From Streptomyces ortus (lineage in GTDB: Bacteria; Actinomycetota; Actinomycetes; Streptomycetales; Streptomycetaceae): DNA of 64,000 nucleotides. Every line of letters begins with the position of its first letter. The stretch's first letter is position 1. A model generated the notes under the pieces. The model worked only from the letters and a program-made list of their open reading frames with translations. It searched no databases and had not been told where the DNA came from. Made by a program: the position numbers and the translations under genes. The stretch is from assembly GCF_026341275.1 (NCBI RefSeq), contig NZ_JAIFZO010000002.1, positions 2,953,264 through 3,017,263 on the forward strand. The letters are read 5' to 3'. Below, in pieces: positions 52,876 through 59,782 of this stretch.

Positions 52876-53883
52876 GTGAGGATCTTCGGCAAGGGACGGC
52901 ACCGGCCCTCCGCCTCATGGCGGCAGGCCACCGACCGTGCGTTCACCCTCATCGGCGACGGCCGGTACGAGGACGCGGGGGCGCTGCTGACACGTGCGGC
53001 GGACCTGGAACCCTGGCTTTCCGAGTCCTGGTTCAACCTCGCGCTGCTGCACAAGTTCCGGCACGACTGGGAACAGGCGCGCGCGGCCGGACTGAGGGCC
53101 GTGGCGCTGCTCGACCGGGAGACCGGGGCCCCCGACTGGTGGAACGTCGGCATCGCGGCGACCGCCCTGCAGGACTGGCCGCTGGCCCGGCGGGCCTGGC
53201 AGGCGTACGGCCTGCGGGTGCCCGGCGGCGCCTCCCGGCCGAAACCGGGCGCGGGCGCCATCGCGTCCGGCGAGCCGGTGGGCATGGATCTCGGCAGCGC
53301 GGCCGTGCGGCTGTCGCCCGAGGGCGAGGCCGAGGTCGTGTGGGGGCGGCGGCTCGACCCCGCCCGTATCGAGGTCCTCTCCATCCCGCTGCCGTCCTCC
53401 GGGCGGCGCTGGGGCGAGGTGGTCCTGCACGACGGGGTTCCCCACGGGGAGCGGACGACCGCCGCGGGGCACGCGTATCCCGTCTTCGACGAGATCGAGC
53501 TGTGGGCGCCCTCTCCGGTGCCCACCTGGGTCGTGCTCCTCGAGGCGGAGACCGAGGACGACCGGGACGCGCTGGAGCGGCTCGCGGCCGACGCGGGGTT
53601 CGCGGCGGAGGACTGGTCGTCGTCCGTGCGGCTGCTGTGCCGGATGTGCTCCGAGTCGCGGATGCCGTCCGACGAGGGCGACGGGGAGCATCTCGATCCG
53701 CACGATCACAGCGAGCCGGGGCACCCCGGGCCGCTCGGGCACCGGACCGACGGGCAGTTGTGGGTGCCCGAGCGGGAGTGCGGGCTCGCGGCGCCGGCGT
53801 CGCTCGTGCGGGGGCTGCTGGACGGGTGGGTCGCCGACAGCCCCGATTCGCGGGACTGGCGGGACCTCGAAGAGGTCTGTTAG
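52876..53883 (+). CDS. TPR-repeat-containing protein
   Basis: 335 residues. Two to three TPR-like helical pairs fill the N-terminal third (FTLIGDGRYEDAGALLTRAADLEP, SWFNLALLHKFRHDWEQARAAGLRAVALLD, WWNVGIAATALQDWPLARRAWQAYG). A mixed alpha/beta domain of unknown type follows (RRWGEVVLHDGVPHGERTT, PTWVVLLEAETEDDRDALERLAADAGF). GTG 52876 (MRIFGKGRHRPS) is taken; the upstream open frame to 52762 has no better start. The function is unknown. Confidence 0.85.
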   Translation: MRIFGKGRHRPSASWRQATDRAFTLIGDGRYEDAGALLTRAADLEPWLSESWFNLALLHKFRHDWEQARAAGLRAVALLDRETGAPDWWNVGIAATALQDWPLARRAWQAYGLRVPGGASRPKPGAGAIASGEPVGMDLGSAAVRLSPEGEAEVVWGRRLDPARIEVLSIPLPSSGRRWGEVVLHDGVPHGERTTAAGHAYPVFDEIELWAPSPVPTWVVLLEAETEDDRDALERLAADAGFAAEDWSSSVRLLCRMCSESRMPSDEGDGEHLDPHDHSEPGHPGPLGHRTDGQLWVPERECGLAAPASLVRGLLDGWVADSPDSRDWRDLEEVC

Positions 53884-54051
53884 AAGCTGGGGCTTCCGGG
53901 CTTGATCGTCGGGTGCGGGCCCGGCTGTGGCCGGTGGCGCCCCGCGGCGGAGTCGCGGGCAGGCACAGTCCCGCGCCGCTGGGGAGCGGGGCGCCCCCGT
54001 ACCCTGTATCAGCATCGCAACCCCGTTTTCCGAGGAAGGCTTACGTCGGTC

Positions 54052-54702
54052 ATGGCGCAGCAGGACACTGAGCAGCAGCACTCCGGAGTGCTCCCCGTGG
54101 ACGACGAGGGCTTCGTCATCGACACCGAGAACCCGGCGGAGCGTGAGGCGGCCTACCGCGAGCGCGGGACCTCCCGGCCCATCACGGTCGTCGGGAACCC
54201 GGTGCTGCACAAGGAGTGCAGGGACGTCACGGACTTCGGGGACGACCTCGCCCGGCTGGTCGACGACATGTTCGCCAGCCAGCACACCGCCGAGGGCGTG
54301 GGCCTGGCCGCCAACCAGATCGGTGTCGACCTCAAGGTCTTCGTCTACGACTGCCCGGACGACGAGGGCAAGCGGCACACGGGAGTGATCTGCAACCCCG
54401 TGCTCGTCGAGCTGCCCGCCGAGCGGCGCCAGCTGGACGAGAGCAACGAGGGCTGCCTGTCGGTGCCGACCGCGTACGCGCCGCTGGCCCGCCCCGACTA
54501 CGCCGAGGTCACCGGGCAGGACGAGAAGGGCAACCCGGTCAAGGTGCGGGGCACGGGGTACTTCGCGCGCTGCCTCCAGCATGAGACGGACCACCTGTAC
54601 GGGTACCTCTACATCGACCGGCTCTCCAAGCGCGAGCGCAAGGACGCGCTGCGGCAGATGGCCGAGAACGAACCGCGCTACCCCGTCGTCGCGAACGACT
54701 GA
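54052..54702 (+). CDS. def: Peptide deformylase
   Basis: A 216-residue deformylase that removes the formyl group from nascent proteins. All three motifs are present: EGVGLAANQIG, EGCLSVP (E133, C135) and QHETDHLYG (H177, E178, H181), which bind the iron or zinc. A 35-residue N-terminal extension rich in Gln/Glu is common in actinobacterial paralogues. ATG 54052 follows GAGGAAGG. Streptomyces usually encode several copies; this one lies downstream of the TPR gene. Confidence 0.95.
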   Translation: MAQQDTEQQHSGVLPVDDEGFVIDTENPAEREAAYRERGTSRPITVVGNPVLHKECRDVTDFGDDLARLVDDMFASQHTAEGVGLAANQIGVDLKVFVYDCPDDEGKRHTGVICNPVLVELPAERRQLDESNEGCLSVPTAYAPLARPDYAEVTGQDEKGNPVKVRGTGYFARCLQHETDHLYGYLYIDRLSKRERKDALRQMAENEPRYPVVAND

Positions 54703-54766
54703 GAACGTCTGCGGCACACAGCGACGACCGGGACGTGAGCGTCCCGCGTCCACGGCCCGCGTCCAC

Positions 54767-54800
54767 GGCGCCTGATCGGATTCCCTTCCGGTCAGGCGCC
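54767..54800 (+). terminator. Terminator after def
   Basis: GGCGCCTGATCGG pairs with CCGGTCAGGCGCC (one G-U pair) across an 8-nt loop and is followed by GTTCGTCT. Confidence 0.8.
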
Positions 54801-55023
54801 GTTCGTCTGCGCGTAGCACGTTCGATCCCTTGTGCGCCGGTAATGATCCATATTCAGTCACACATAGGGAGATTCTCGGCATCGTGGGGTAGTGAGGGAA
54901 GCAAATCCGTTCCCAGAACGGTCAGTTGTAGTGCTGAATGGGAAGTGCGGGGATACGCAACGGCGCACGCCCGGCACAGCGGGAGGGGCGTGTCGTCAAC
55001 AGGCGGCTGAGAGGGGTTTGTTC
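54801..55023. other. eizA upstream region
   Basis: 223 bp, more A/T-rich than its surroundings, between the def terminator and eizA. TTGTAG followed by GATACG is a weak promoter candidate. GAGAGGGG before GTG 55024 is the ribosome-binding site. No gene or riboswitch is recognised. Confidence 0.4.
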
Positions 55024-56109
55024 GTGCCTGCTTTCTCACAGAGCACCTCAACGACGTACACCTCGGCCCTCGTTCCACCGGCGCTCTCTCTACCGGTGAT
55101 CGAGGCCGAGTTTCCCCGTCAACTCCATCCGTATTGGCCCAGGCTGCAGGAGAACACCAGGGCCTGGCTCCTGGAAATGCGCCTCATGTCGGCGGCGAAG
55201 GTGGAGGCATATGCCGACGGGCTTTGCTACACGGACCTCATGGCGGGCTACTACATTGGCGCGCCCGACGAGGTCCTCCAGGCGATAGCGGACTACAGCG
55301 CGTGGTTCTTCGTCTGGGACGACCGCCACGACCGCGATGTCATCCACGGGCGGCCGAGGGCCTGGGAACAGCTCAGGGCCCGACTGCACACGGCTCTGGA
55401 CTCCCCCCGAAAGCATCTGCACCACGAGGACCCGCTGGTTGCGGGGTTCGCGGACAGCATGGTGCGGCTGTACTCGTTCCTGGGCGAGGGGTGGAACGCG
55501 CGGTTCGCGGACCACTTCCACGCGGTCGTCGAGGCGTACGACCAGGAATTCCACAACCGTACGTCGGGCATTGTCCCGACCGTCGAGGAATACCTCGAAC
55601 TACGGCGGAACACATTCGCGCACTGGATCTGGGTCGACCTCCTCGAACCGAGCGCGGAGTACGAACTGCCGGTCGCCGTGCGGGAGAACCCCGCGTATCG
55701 GCGGGCTGCTCTGCTGTGCCAGGATTTCGCCGCCTGGTACAACGATCTGTGCTCCCTCCCCAAGGAAATCGCGGGCGACGAGGTACACAATCTCGGCATC
55801 AGCCTCATTCAACACGAGGGGATGCGGCTCGAAGAAGCGGTCAAGGAAGTCAGGCGACGGGTCGAGGAATGCATCACCGAATTCCTCGTCGCCGAAAAGG
55901 AGGTATTGAGGTACGCGGAAAGGATAGACAACGGGTCCGTCCGTGGCGCCGAACTGGCGGCTGCCGTACGGGCGTGCCTGTTCAACATGCGGAATTGGTT
56001 CAGCTCCGTGTACTGGTTCCACCACGAGTCGGGACGGTACATGGTCGACAGCTGGGACGACCGCACCACACCCCCGTACGTCAACAACGAAGCGGTAGGT
56101 GAGAAATGA
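55024..56109 (+). CDS. eizA: epi-isozizaene synthase
   Basis: A 361-residue class I sesquiterpene cyclase, the same length as S. coelicolor EizA (SCO5222). It cyclises farnesyl diphosphate to epi-isozizaene. Metal-binding motifs are DDRHD (99-103) and NDLCSLPKE (240-248), in the same positions as the characterised enzyme; the C-terminus RYMVDSWDDR is the conserved RY-containing end. GTG 55024 follows GAGAGGGG. The stop overlaps the P450 start (ATGA), forming the two-gene albaflavenone operon. Confidence 0.96.
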   Translation: MPAFSQSTSTTYTSALVPPALSLPVIEAEFPRQLHPYWPRLQENTRAWLLEMRLMSAAKVEAYADGLCYTDLMAGYYIGAPDEVLQAIADYSAWFFVWDDRHDRDVIHGRPRAWEQLRARLHTALDSPRKHLHHEDPLVAGFADSMVRLYSFLGEGWNARFADHFHAVVEAYDQEFHNRTSGIVPTVEEYLELRRNTFAHWIWVDLLEPSAEYELPVAVRENPAYRRAALLCQDFAAWYNDLCSLPKEIAGDEVHNLGISLIQHEGMRLEEAVKEVRRRVEECITEFLVAEKEVLRYAERIDNGSVRGAELAAAVRACLFNMRNWFSSVYWFHHESGRYMVDSWDDRTTPPYVNNEAVGEK

Positions 56110-57476
56110 CCGTCGAGTCGGTACGGTCCGCTGCACACCAAGCGGCAGAACTACGCACCCCGCCCCTCGCCCGGAGCGGCGTCCCCGGCCTCGGACACGG
56201 CCTGAAACTGGTGCGCGACCCGCTGGGTTTCCTCTCCCGGCTGCGCGACCAGGGCGATGTCGTCCGGCTGAAGCTGGGCCCCAAGACGGTGTACGCCGTC
56301 ACCACGCCGGCCCTCACCGGGGAGCTGGCCCTGAGCCCCGACTTCAAGATCGACGGGCCGCTGTGGGAGTCCCTGGAAGGCCTGCTCGGCAAGGAGGGAG
56401 TGGCGACCGCCAACGGGTCGCGGCACCGGCGTCAGCGCCGGACGATCCAGCCCGCCTTCCGGCTCGACGCCATCCCCGGCTACGGGCCGATCATGGAGGA
56501 GGAGGCGCACGCCCTCGCGGACCGCTGGCGCCCCGGCGAGACGATCGACTGCACCGCGGAGTCGTTCCGCGTCGCCGTCCGCATCGCCGCCCGGTGCCTG
56601 CTGCGCGGCGACTTCATGGACGAGCGGGCCGAGCGGCTGAGCATCGCCCTCGCCACCGTCTTCCGCGGCATGTACCGCCGTATGGTCGTGCCCGCCGGAC
56701 CGCTCTACCGGCTTCCGCTTCCGGCCAATCGTAAATTCGACCGCGCATTGGCCGATTTACATCTCCTGGTCGACGAGATCGTGGCCGAGCGCCGTGCATC
56801 CGGTCAAAAGCCGGACGATTTGCTGACAGCATTGCTGGAAGCGAAGGACGAGAATGGCGAGCCCATCGGGGAACAGGAGATACACGACCAGGTCGTCGCG
56901 ATACTCACCCCCGGAAGCGAAACCGTGGCTTCCACGATCATGTGGCTTCTGCAGGTCCTCGCGGAACACCCGGAACACGCCGACCGAGTGCGCGAAGAGG
57001 TCGATTCGGTCACTGATGGCCGTCCTGTCGCATTCGCGGACGTGCGGCAGCTCTCCCACACGAACAATGTCGTCGTCGAGGCCATGCGGTTGCGTCCCGC
57101 CGTATGGATATTGACGCGCCGGGCCGTGACCGAAACCGCACTCGGCGGGTATCGCATTCCGGCCGGGGCCGACATCGTCTACAGCCCGTACGCGATCCAG
57201 CGCGACGCGCGTTCGTACGGCGAGCCGTTGGAGTTCGACCCCGACCGCTGGCTTCCGGAACGCGCCAAGGACGTGCCGAAGTACGCCATGAGCCCGTTCA
57301 GCGTCGGCAACAGGAAGTGCCCGAGCGACCACTTCTCGATGGCCCAGCTCGGGCTCGTCACGGCGGCCGTGGCCTCGCGCTGGCGGCTGGAACAGGTGTC
57401 CGAGTCGAACGACACCACCCGCGTCGGCATCACCCTGCGACCGCACCGCCTGCTGCTGAGGGCCGTGCCCCGCTGA
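56106..57476 (+). CDS. cyp170A1: Cytochrome P450 CYP170A-type albaflavenone synthase
   Basis: A 456-residue P450. I-helix LTPGSETVASTIMW, ExxR in EAMRLRP, and heme loop FSVGNRKCPSDHF with ligand C405. The orthologue oxidises epi-isozizaene twice to albaflavenone, and the S. coelicolor protein is reported to have a second, farnesene synthase activity. Translation is coupled to eizA. Codon 218 is TTA (56757-56759), so full synthesis needs the bldA leucyl-tRNA. The stretch 56.73-57.13 kb has visibly lower GC than its surroundings. Confidence 0.95.
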   Translation: MTVESVRSAAHQAAELRTPPLARSGVPGLGHGLKLVRDPLGFLSRLRDQGDVVRLKLGPKTVYAVTTPALTGELALSPDFKIDGPLWESLEGLLGKEGVATANGSRHRRQRRTIQPAFRLDAIPGYGPIMEEEAHALADRWRPGETIDCTAESFRVAVRIAARCLLRGDFMDERAERLSIALATVFRGMYRRMVVPAGPLYRLPLPANRKFDRALADLHLLVDEIVAERRASGQKPDDLLTALLEAKDENGEPIGEQEIHDQVVAILTPGSETVASTIMWLLQVLAEHPEHADRVREEVDSVTDGRPVAFADVRQLSHTNNVVVEAMRLRPAVWILTRRAVTETALGGYRIPAGADIVYSPYAIQRDARSYGEPLEFDPDRWLPERAKDVPKYAMSPFSVGNRKCPSDHFSMAQLGLVTAAVASRWRLEQVSESNDTTRVGITLRPHRLLLRAVPR

Positions 57477-57482
57477 CTGGAC

Positions 57483-57523
57483 GGCGCACGTTCAGGCGGC
57501 CTGCGGGCCCCTGAACGTGCGCC
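57483..57523. terminator. Shared terminator of cyp170A1 and nrdS
   Basis: A perfect 14-bp stem, GGCGCACGTTCAGG with CCTGAACGTGCGCC, and a 13-nt loop. The left arm spans the nrdS stop and the right arm lies in the nrdS coding end, so one hairpin can serve both converging transcripts. Confidence 0.8.
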
Positions 57524-58457
57524 GGTACGCGTTCGGAGTCGTCCCCAGCGAGCGGACGAACTGATGGCGCAGCGCCGCCGCGGTCCCGAACCCCGTGCGG
57601 TCCGCGATGAAGTCCATCGTCTGGTCGGTGGCCTCCAGCAACTCCTGCGCCAGCAGCACCCGTTGACGCAGCAGCCAGCGGTAGGGGGTGGTCCCCGTCT
57701 CCTGCTGGAAGCGCCGGGCGAAGGTGCGCGGCGACATGTGCGCGCGGGCGGCGAGCTGTTCGACGGTCACCTCCTGATCGAGGTGGCGCTCCATCCAGGC
57801 GAGCGTCTCCCCGACCGTGTCGCACTGCGAGCGCGGCAGCGGCCGTTCGATGTACTGGGCCTGGCCGCCGTCGCGGTGCGGCGGCACCACCATGCGCCGC
57901 GCGATGCTGTTGGCGACCTCCGGGCCCTGCTCCTTGCGGACGATGTGCAGACAGGCGTCGATGCCGGAGGCGGTGCCCGCCGAAGTGATCACCGGGTCCT
58001 CGTCCACGTACAGCACGTCCGGTTCGACCTTCGCGCGCGGGTGGCGCGCGGCCAGCGTGTCGGCGTGCCGCCAGTGGACCGCGCAGCGGCGGCCGTCGAG
58101 CAGTCCGGCCGCGCCGAGCACGAAGACCCCGGAGCAGACGCTCAGCACCTTGGTGCCGCGCTCGGCGGCCCGGACCAGGGCGTCGAGCAGCGCGGGAGGG
58201 TAGGTGCGCCCGATGTAGTGGCTCCCGGCGGGCACGACGATCAGGTCGGCCTCCTCCAGCCGGTCGAGCCCGTACGGAGTGGAGAGCGTGAGGCCCGGGA
58301 CGTGGGTGGCGAGGCTCGGCCCCTCGGCGGAGGCGACCGCGAAGTCGTACGCCGGCAGTCCCTCGTCGCTGCGGTCGAGGCCGAACACCTCGCACACGAC
58401 GCCGAGTTCGAAGGGATGCGCGCCGTCGAGCAGGACGGCGGCCACGTTGGTCAGCAT
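57492..58457 (-). CDS. nrdS: DJ-1/PfpI-AraC-type regulator NrdS
   Basis: 321 residues. The N-terminal half is a GATase1/DJ-1-like domain (VAAVLLDGAHPFELGVVCEVFGLD, KVLSVCSGVFVLGAAGLLDG) and the C-terminal half an AraC double helix-turn-helix (QLAARAHMSPRTFARRFQQETGTTPYRWL, then AQELLEATDQTMDFIADRTGFG). In S. coelicolor the third gene of the nrdABS operon encodes this type of protein; loss of it has little growth effect and its targets are unclear. Same strand and order as nrdA and nrdB here. ATG 58457 is chosen over an extension to 58514. Confidence 0.88.
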   Translation of the reverse strand: MLTNVAAVLLDGAHPFELGVVCEVFGLDRSDEGLPAYDFAVASAEGPSLATHVPGLTLSTPYGLDRLEEADLIVVPAGSHYIGRTYPPALLDALVRAAERGTKVLSVCSGVFVLGAAGLLDGRRCAVHWRHADTLAARHPRAKVEPDVLYVDEDPVITSAGTASGIDACLHIVRKEQGPEVANSIARRMVVPPHRDGGQAQYIERPLPRSQCDTVGETLAWMERHLDQEVTVEQLAARAHMSPRTFARRFQQETGTTPYRWLLRQRVLLAQELLEATDQTMDFIADRTGFGTAAALRHQFVRSLGTTPNAYRRTFRGPQAA

Positions 58458-58550
58458 GCTGACAGTGTGCACCCGATCTGGCAGGAAATCGAGGGTGTGC
58501 GTCAGTCCTGCCACTCACGGTAAGGAGCATCCGGCGCGACAGTGGTGTCC

Positions 58551-58799
58551 ATGAACACGACACAGCTGGAAGGCCTGATCGGAATGCTCTTCGTCCTCGG
58601 AATCCTCGTCCTGCTCGTCCTCCCTTCGGTGTTCGGCATCGTGCGCGACCGGCGCGTCGACCGTCAGCTCAGGGAGGCCGAGCAGGCGCCCCGGCAGGAC
58701 CGGGGCGCGCCTCAGAAGTCCTCGTCGAGGTCGACCGTCCCCTCCACCGCCACCTGGTACGCCGAGGGCCGGCGCTCGAAGAAGTTGGTCAGCTCCTGA
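58551..58799 (+). CDS. Small membrane protein opposite the nrd operon
   Basis: MNTTQLEGLIGMLFVLGILV begins a single hydrophobic helix, followed by a charged tail (RDRRVDRQLREAEQAPRQDR) and ending SKKLVSS, 82 residues. It reads against the nrd operon and its last 88 nt overlap the nrdB coding end antiparallel. The tail over the overlap is therefore constrained by nrdB. AAGGAG lies upstream but at a long distance. The membrane segment and Streptomyces-like codon use favour a real gene, but this is tentative. Confidence 0.55.
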   Translation: MNTTQLEGLIGMLFVLGILVLLVLPSVFGIVRDRRVDRQLREAEQAPRQDRGAPQKSSSRSTVPSTATWYAEGRRSKKLVSS

Positions 58800-59782
58800 A
58801 CCCCCTGCAGCTCCATGAAGGAGAAGGGGTTCTCGGAGCCGTACACCGGGGCGAGGCCCAGGCGCTGCAGCCGCTGGTCGGCGACGCACTCCAGGTACTG
58901 CCGCATCGACTCGGTGTTCATCCCGGGCAGGCCCTCACCGCACAGGTCCCGCCCGAACTGCAGCTCGGCCTCGACGGCCTCGCGCATCATGTCGGTCACC
59001 TGCTGCCGGAGCTCCTCGTCGAAGAGCTCCGGCTCCTCCTTGCGGACCGTGTCCACGACCTCGAAGGCGAAGCTCATGTGCATCGTCTCGTCGCGGAAGA
59101 CCCAGTTGGTACCGGTCGCCAGGCCGTGCAGCAGACCCCGGCTGCGGAACCAGTAGACGTACGCGAAGGCCCCGTAGAAGAACAGGCCCTCGATGCACGC
59201 GGCGAAGCAGATGAGGTTCAGCAGGAAGCGGCGGCGGTCGGCCTTCGTCTCCAGCCGGTCCAGCTTCTCCACGGAGTCCATCCACTTGAAGCAGAACTCG
59301 GCCTTCTCCCGGATGGACGGGATGTTCTCGACGGCGTCGAAGGCCGCCGCCCGGTCCGCCGGATCGGGCAGATAGGTGTCGAGCAGCGTCAGATAGAACT
59401 GGACGTGCACGGCCTCCTCGAAGAGCTGACGGCTCAGATACAGCCGCGCCTCGGGGGAGTTGATGTGCTTGTACAGCGTCAGCACCAGGTTGTTCGCCAC
59501 GATCGAGTCGCCCGTCGCGAAGAACGCGACCAGTCGGCCGATCATGTGCTGCTCACCGGGTGACAGCTTCGCCAGGTCGGAGACGTCCGAGTGGAGGTCG
59601 ACCTCCTCGACGGTCCAGGTGTTCTTGATCGCGTCCCGGTAGCGCTCGTAGAAGTCCGGGTAGCGCATGGGGCGCAGGGTCAGCTCGAAGCCCGGGTCGA
59701 GAAGGTTCTTCTCGGTCTTCTCTGCCTTCTCGGTCTTCTCGGTCTGCTCCGGTGCGGTGGGTGCGGCGGGTGCGGTGGTCAT
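58712..59782 (-). CDS. nrdB: Class Ia ribonucleotide reductase small subunit NrdB
   Basis: A 356-residue R2 protein that stores the tyrosyl radical. Metal ligands appear in order: Asp (TGDSI), EAVHVQFY (Glu, His, radical Tyr four residues on), IEGLFFYGAF (Glu) and RDETMHM (Glu, His). The N-terminus is a Glu/Lys/Thr-rich repeat (TEKTEKAEKTEKN). The start overlaps the nrdA stop (TAATG). The C-terminal ...VDLDEDF would bind NrdA. Confidence 0.96.
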   Translation of the reverse strand: MTTAPAAPTAPEQTEKTEKAEKTEKNLLDPGFELTLRPMRYPDFYERYRDAIKNTWTVEEVDLHSDVSDLAKLSPGEQHMIGRLVAFFATGDSIVANNLVLTLYKHINSPEARLYLSRQLFEEAVHVQFYLTLLDTYLPDPADRAAAFDAVENIPSIREKAEFCFKWMDSVEKLDRLETKADRRRFLLNLICFAACIEGLFFYGAFAYVYWFRSRGLLHGLATGTNWVFRDETMHMSFAFEVVDTVRKEEPELFDEELRQQVTDMMREAVEAELQFGRDLCGEGLPGMNTESMRQYLECVADQRLQRLGLAPVYGSENPFSFMELQGVQELTNFFERRPSAYQVAVEGTVDLDEDF

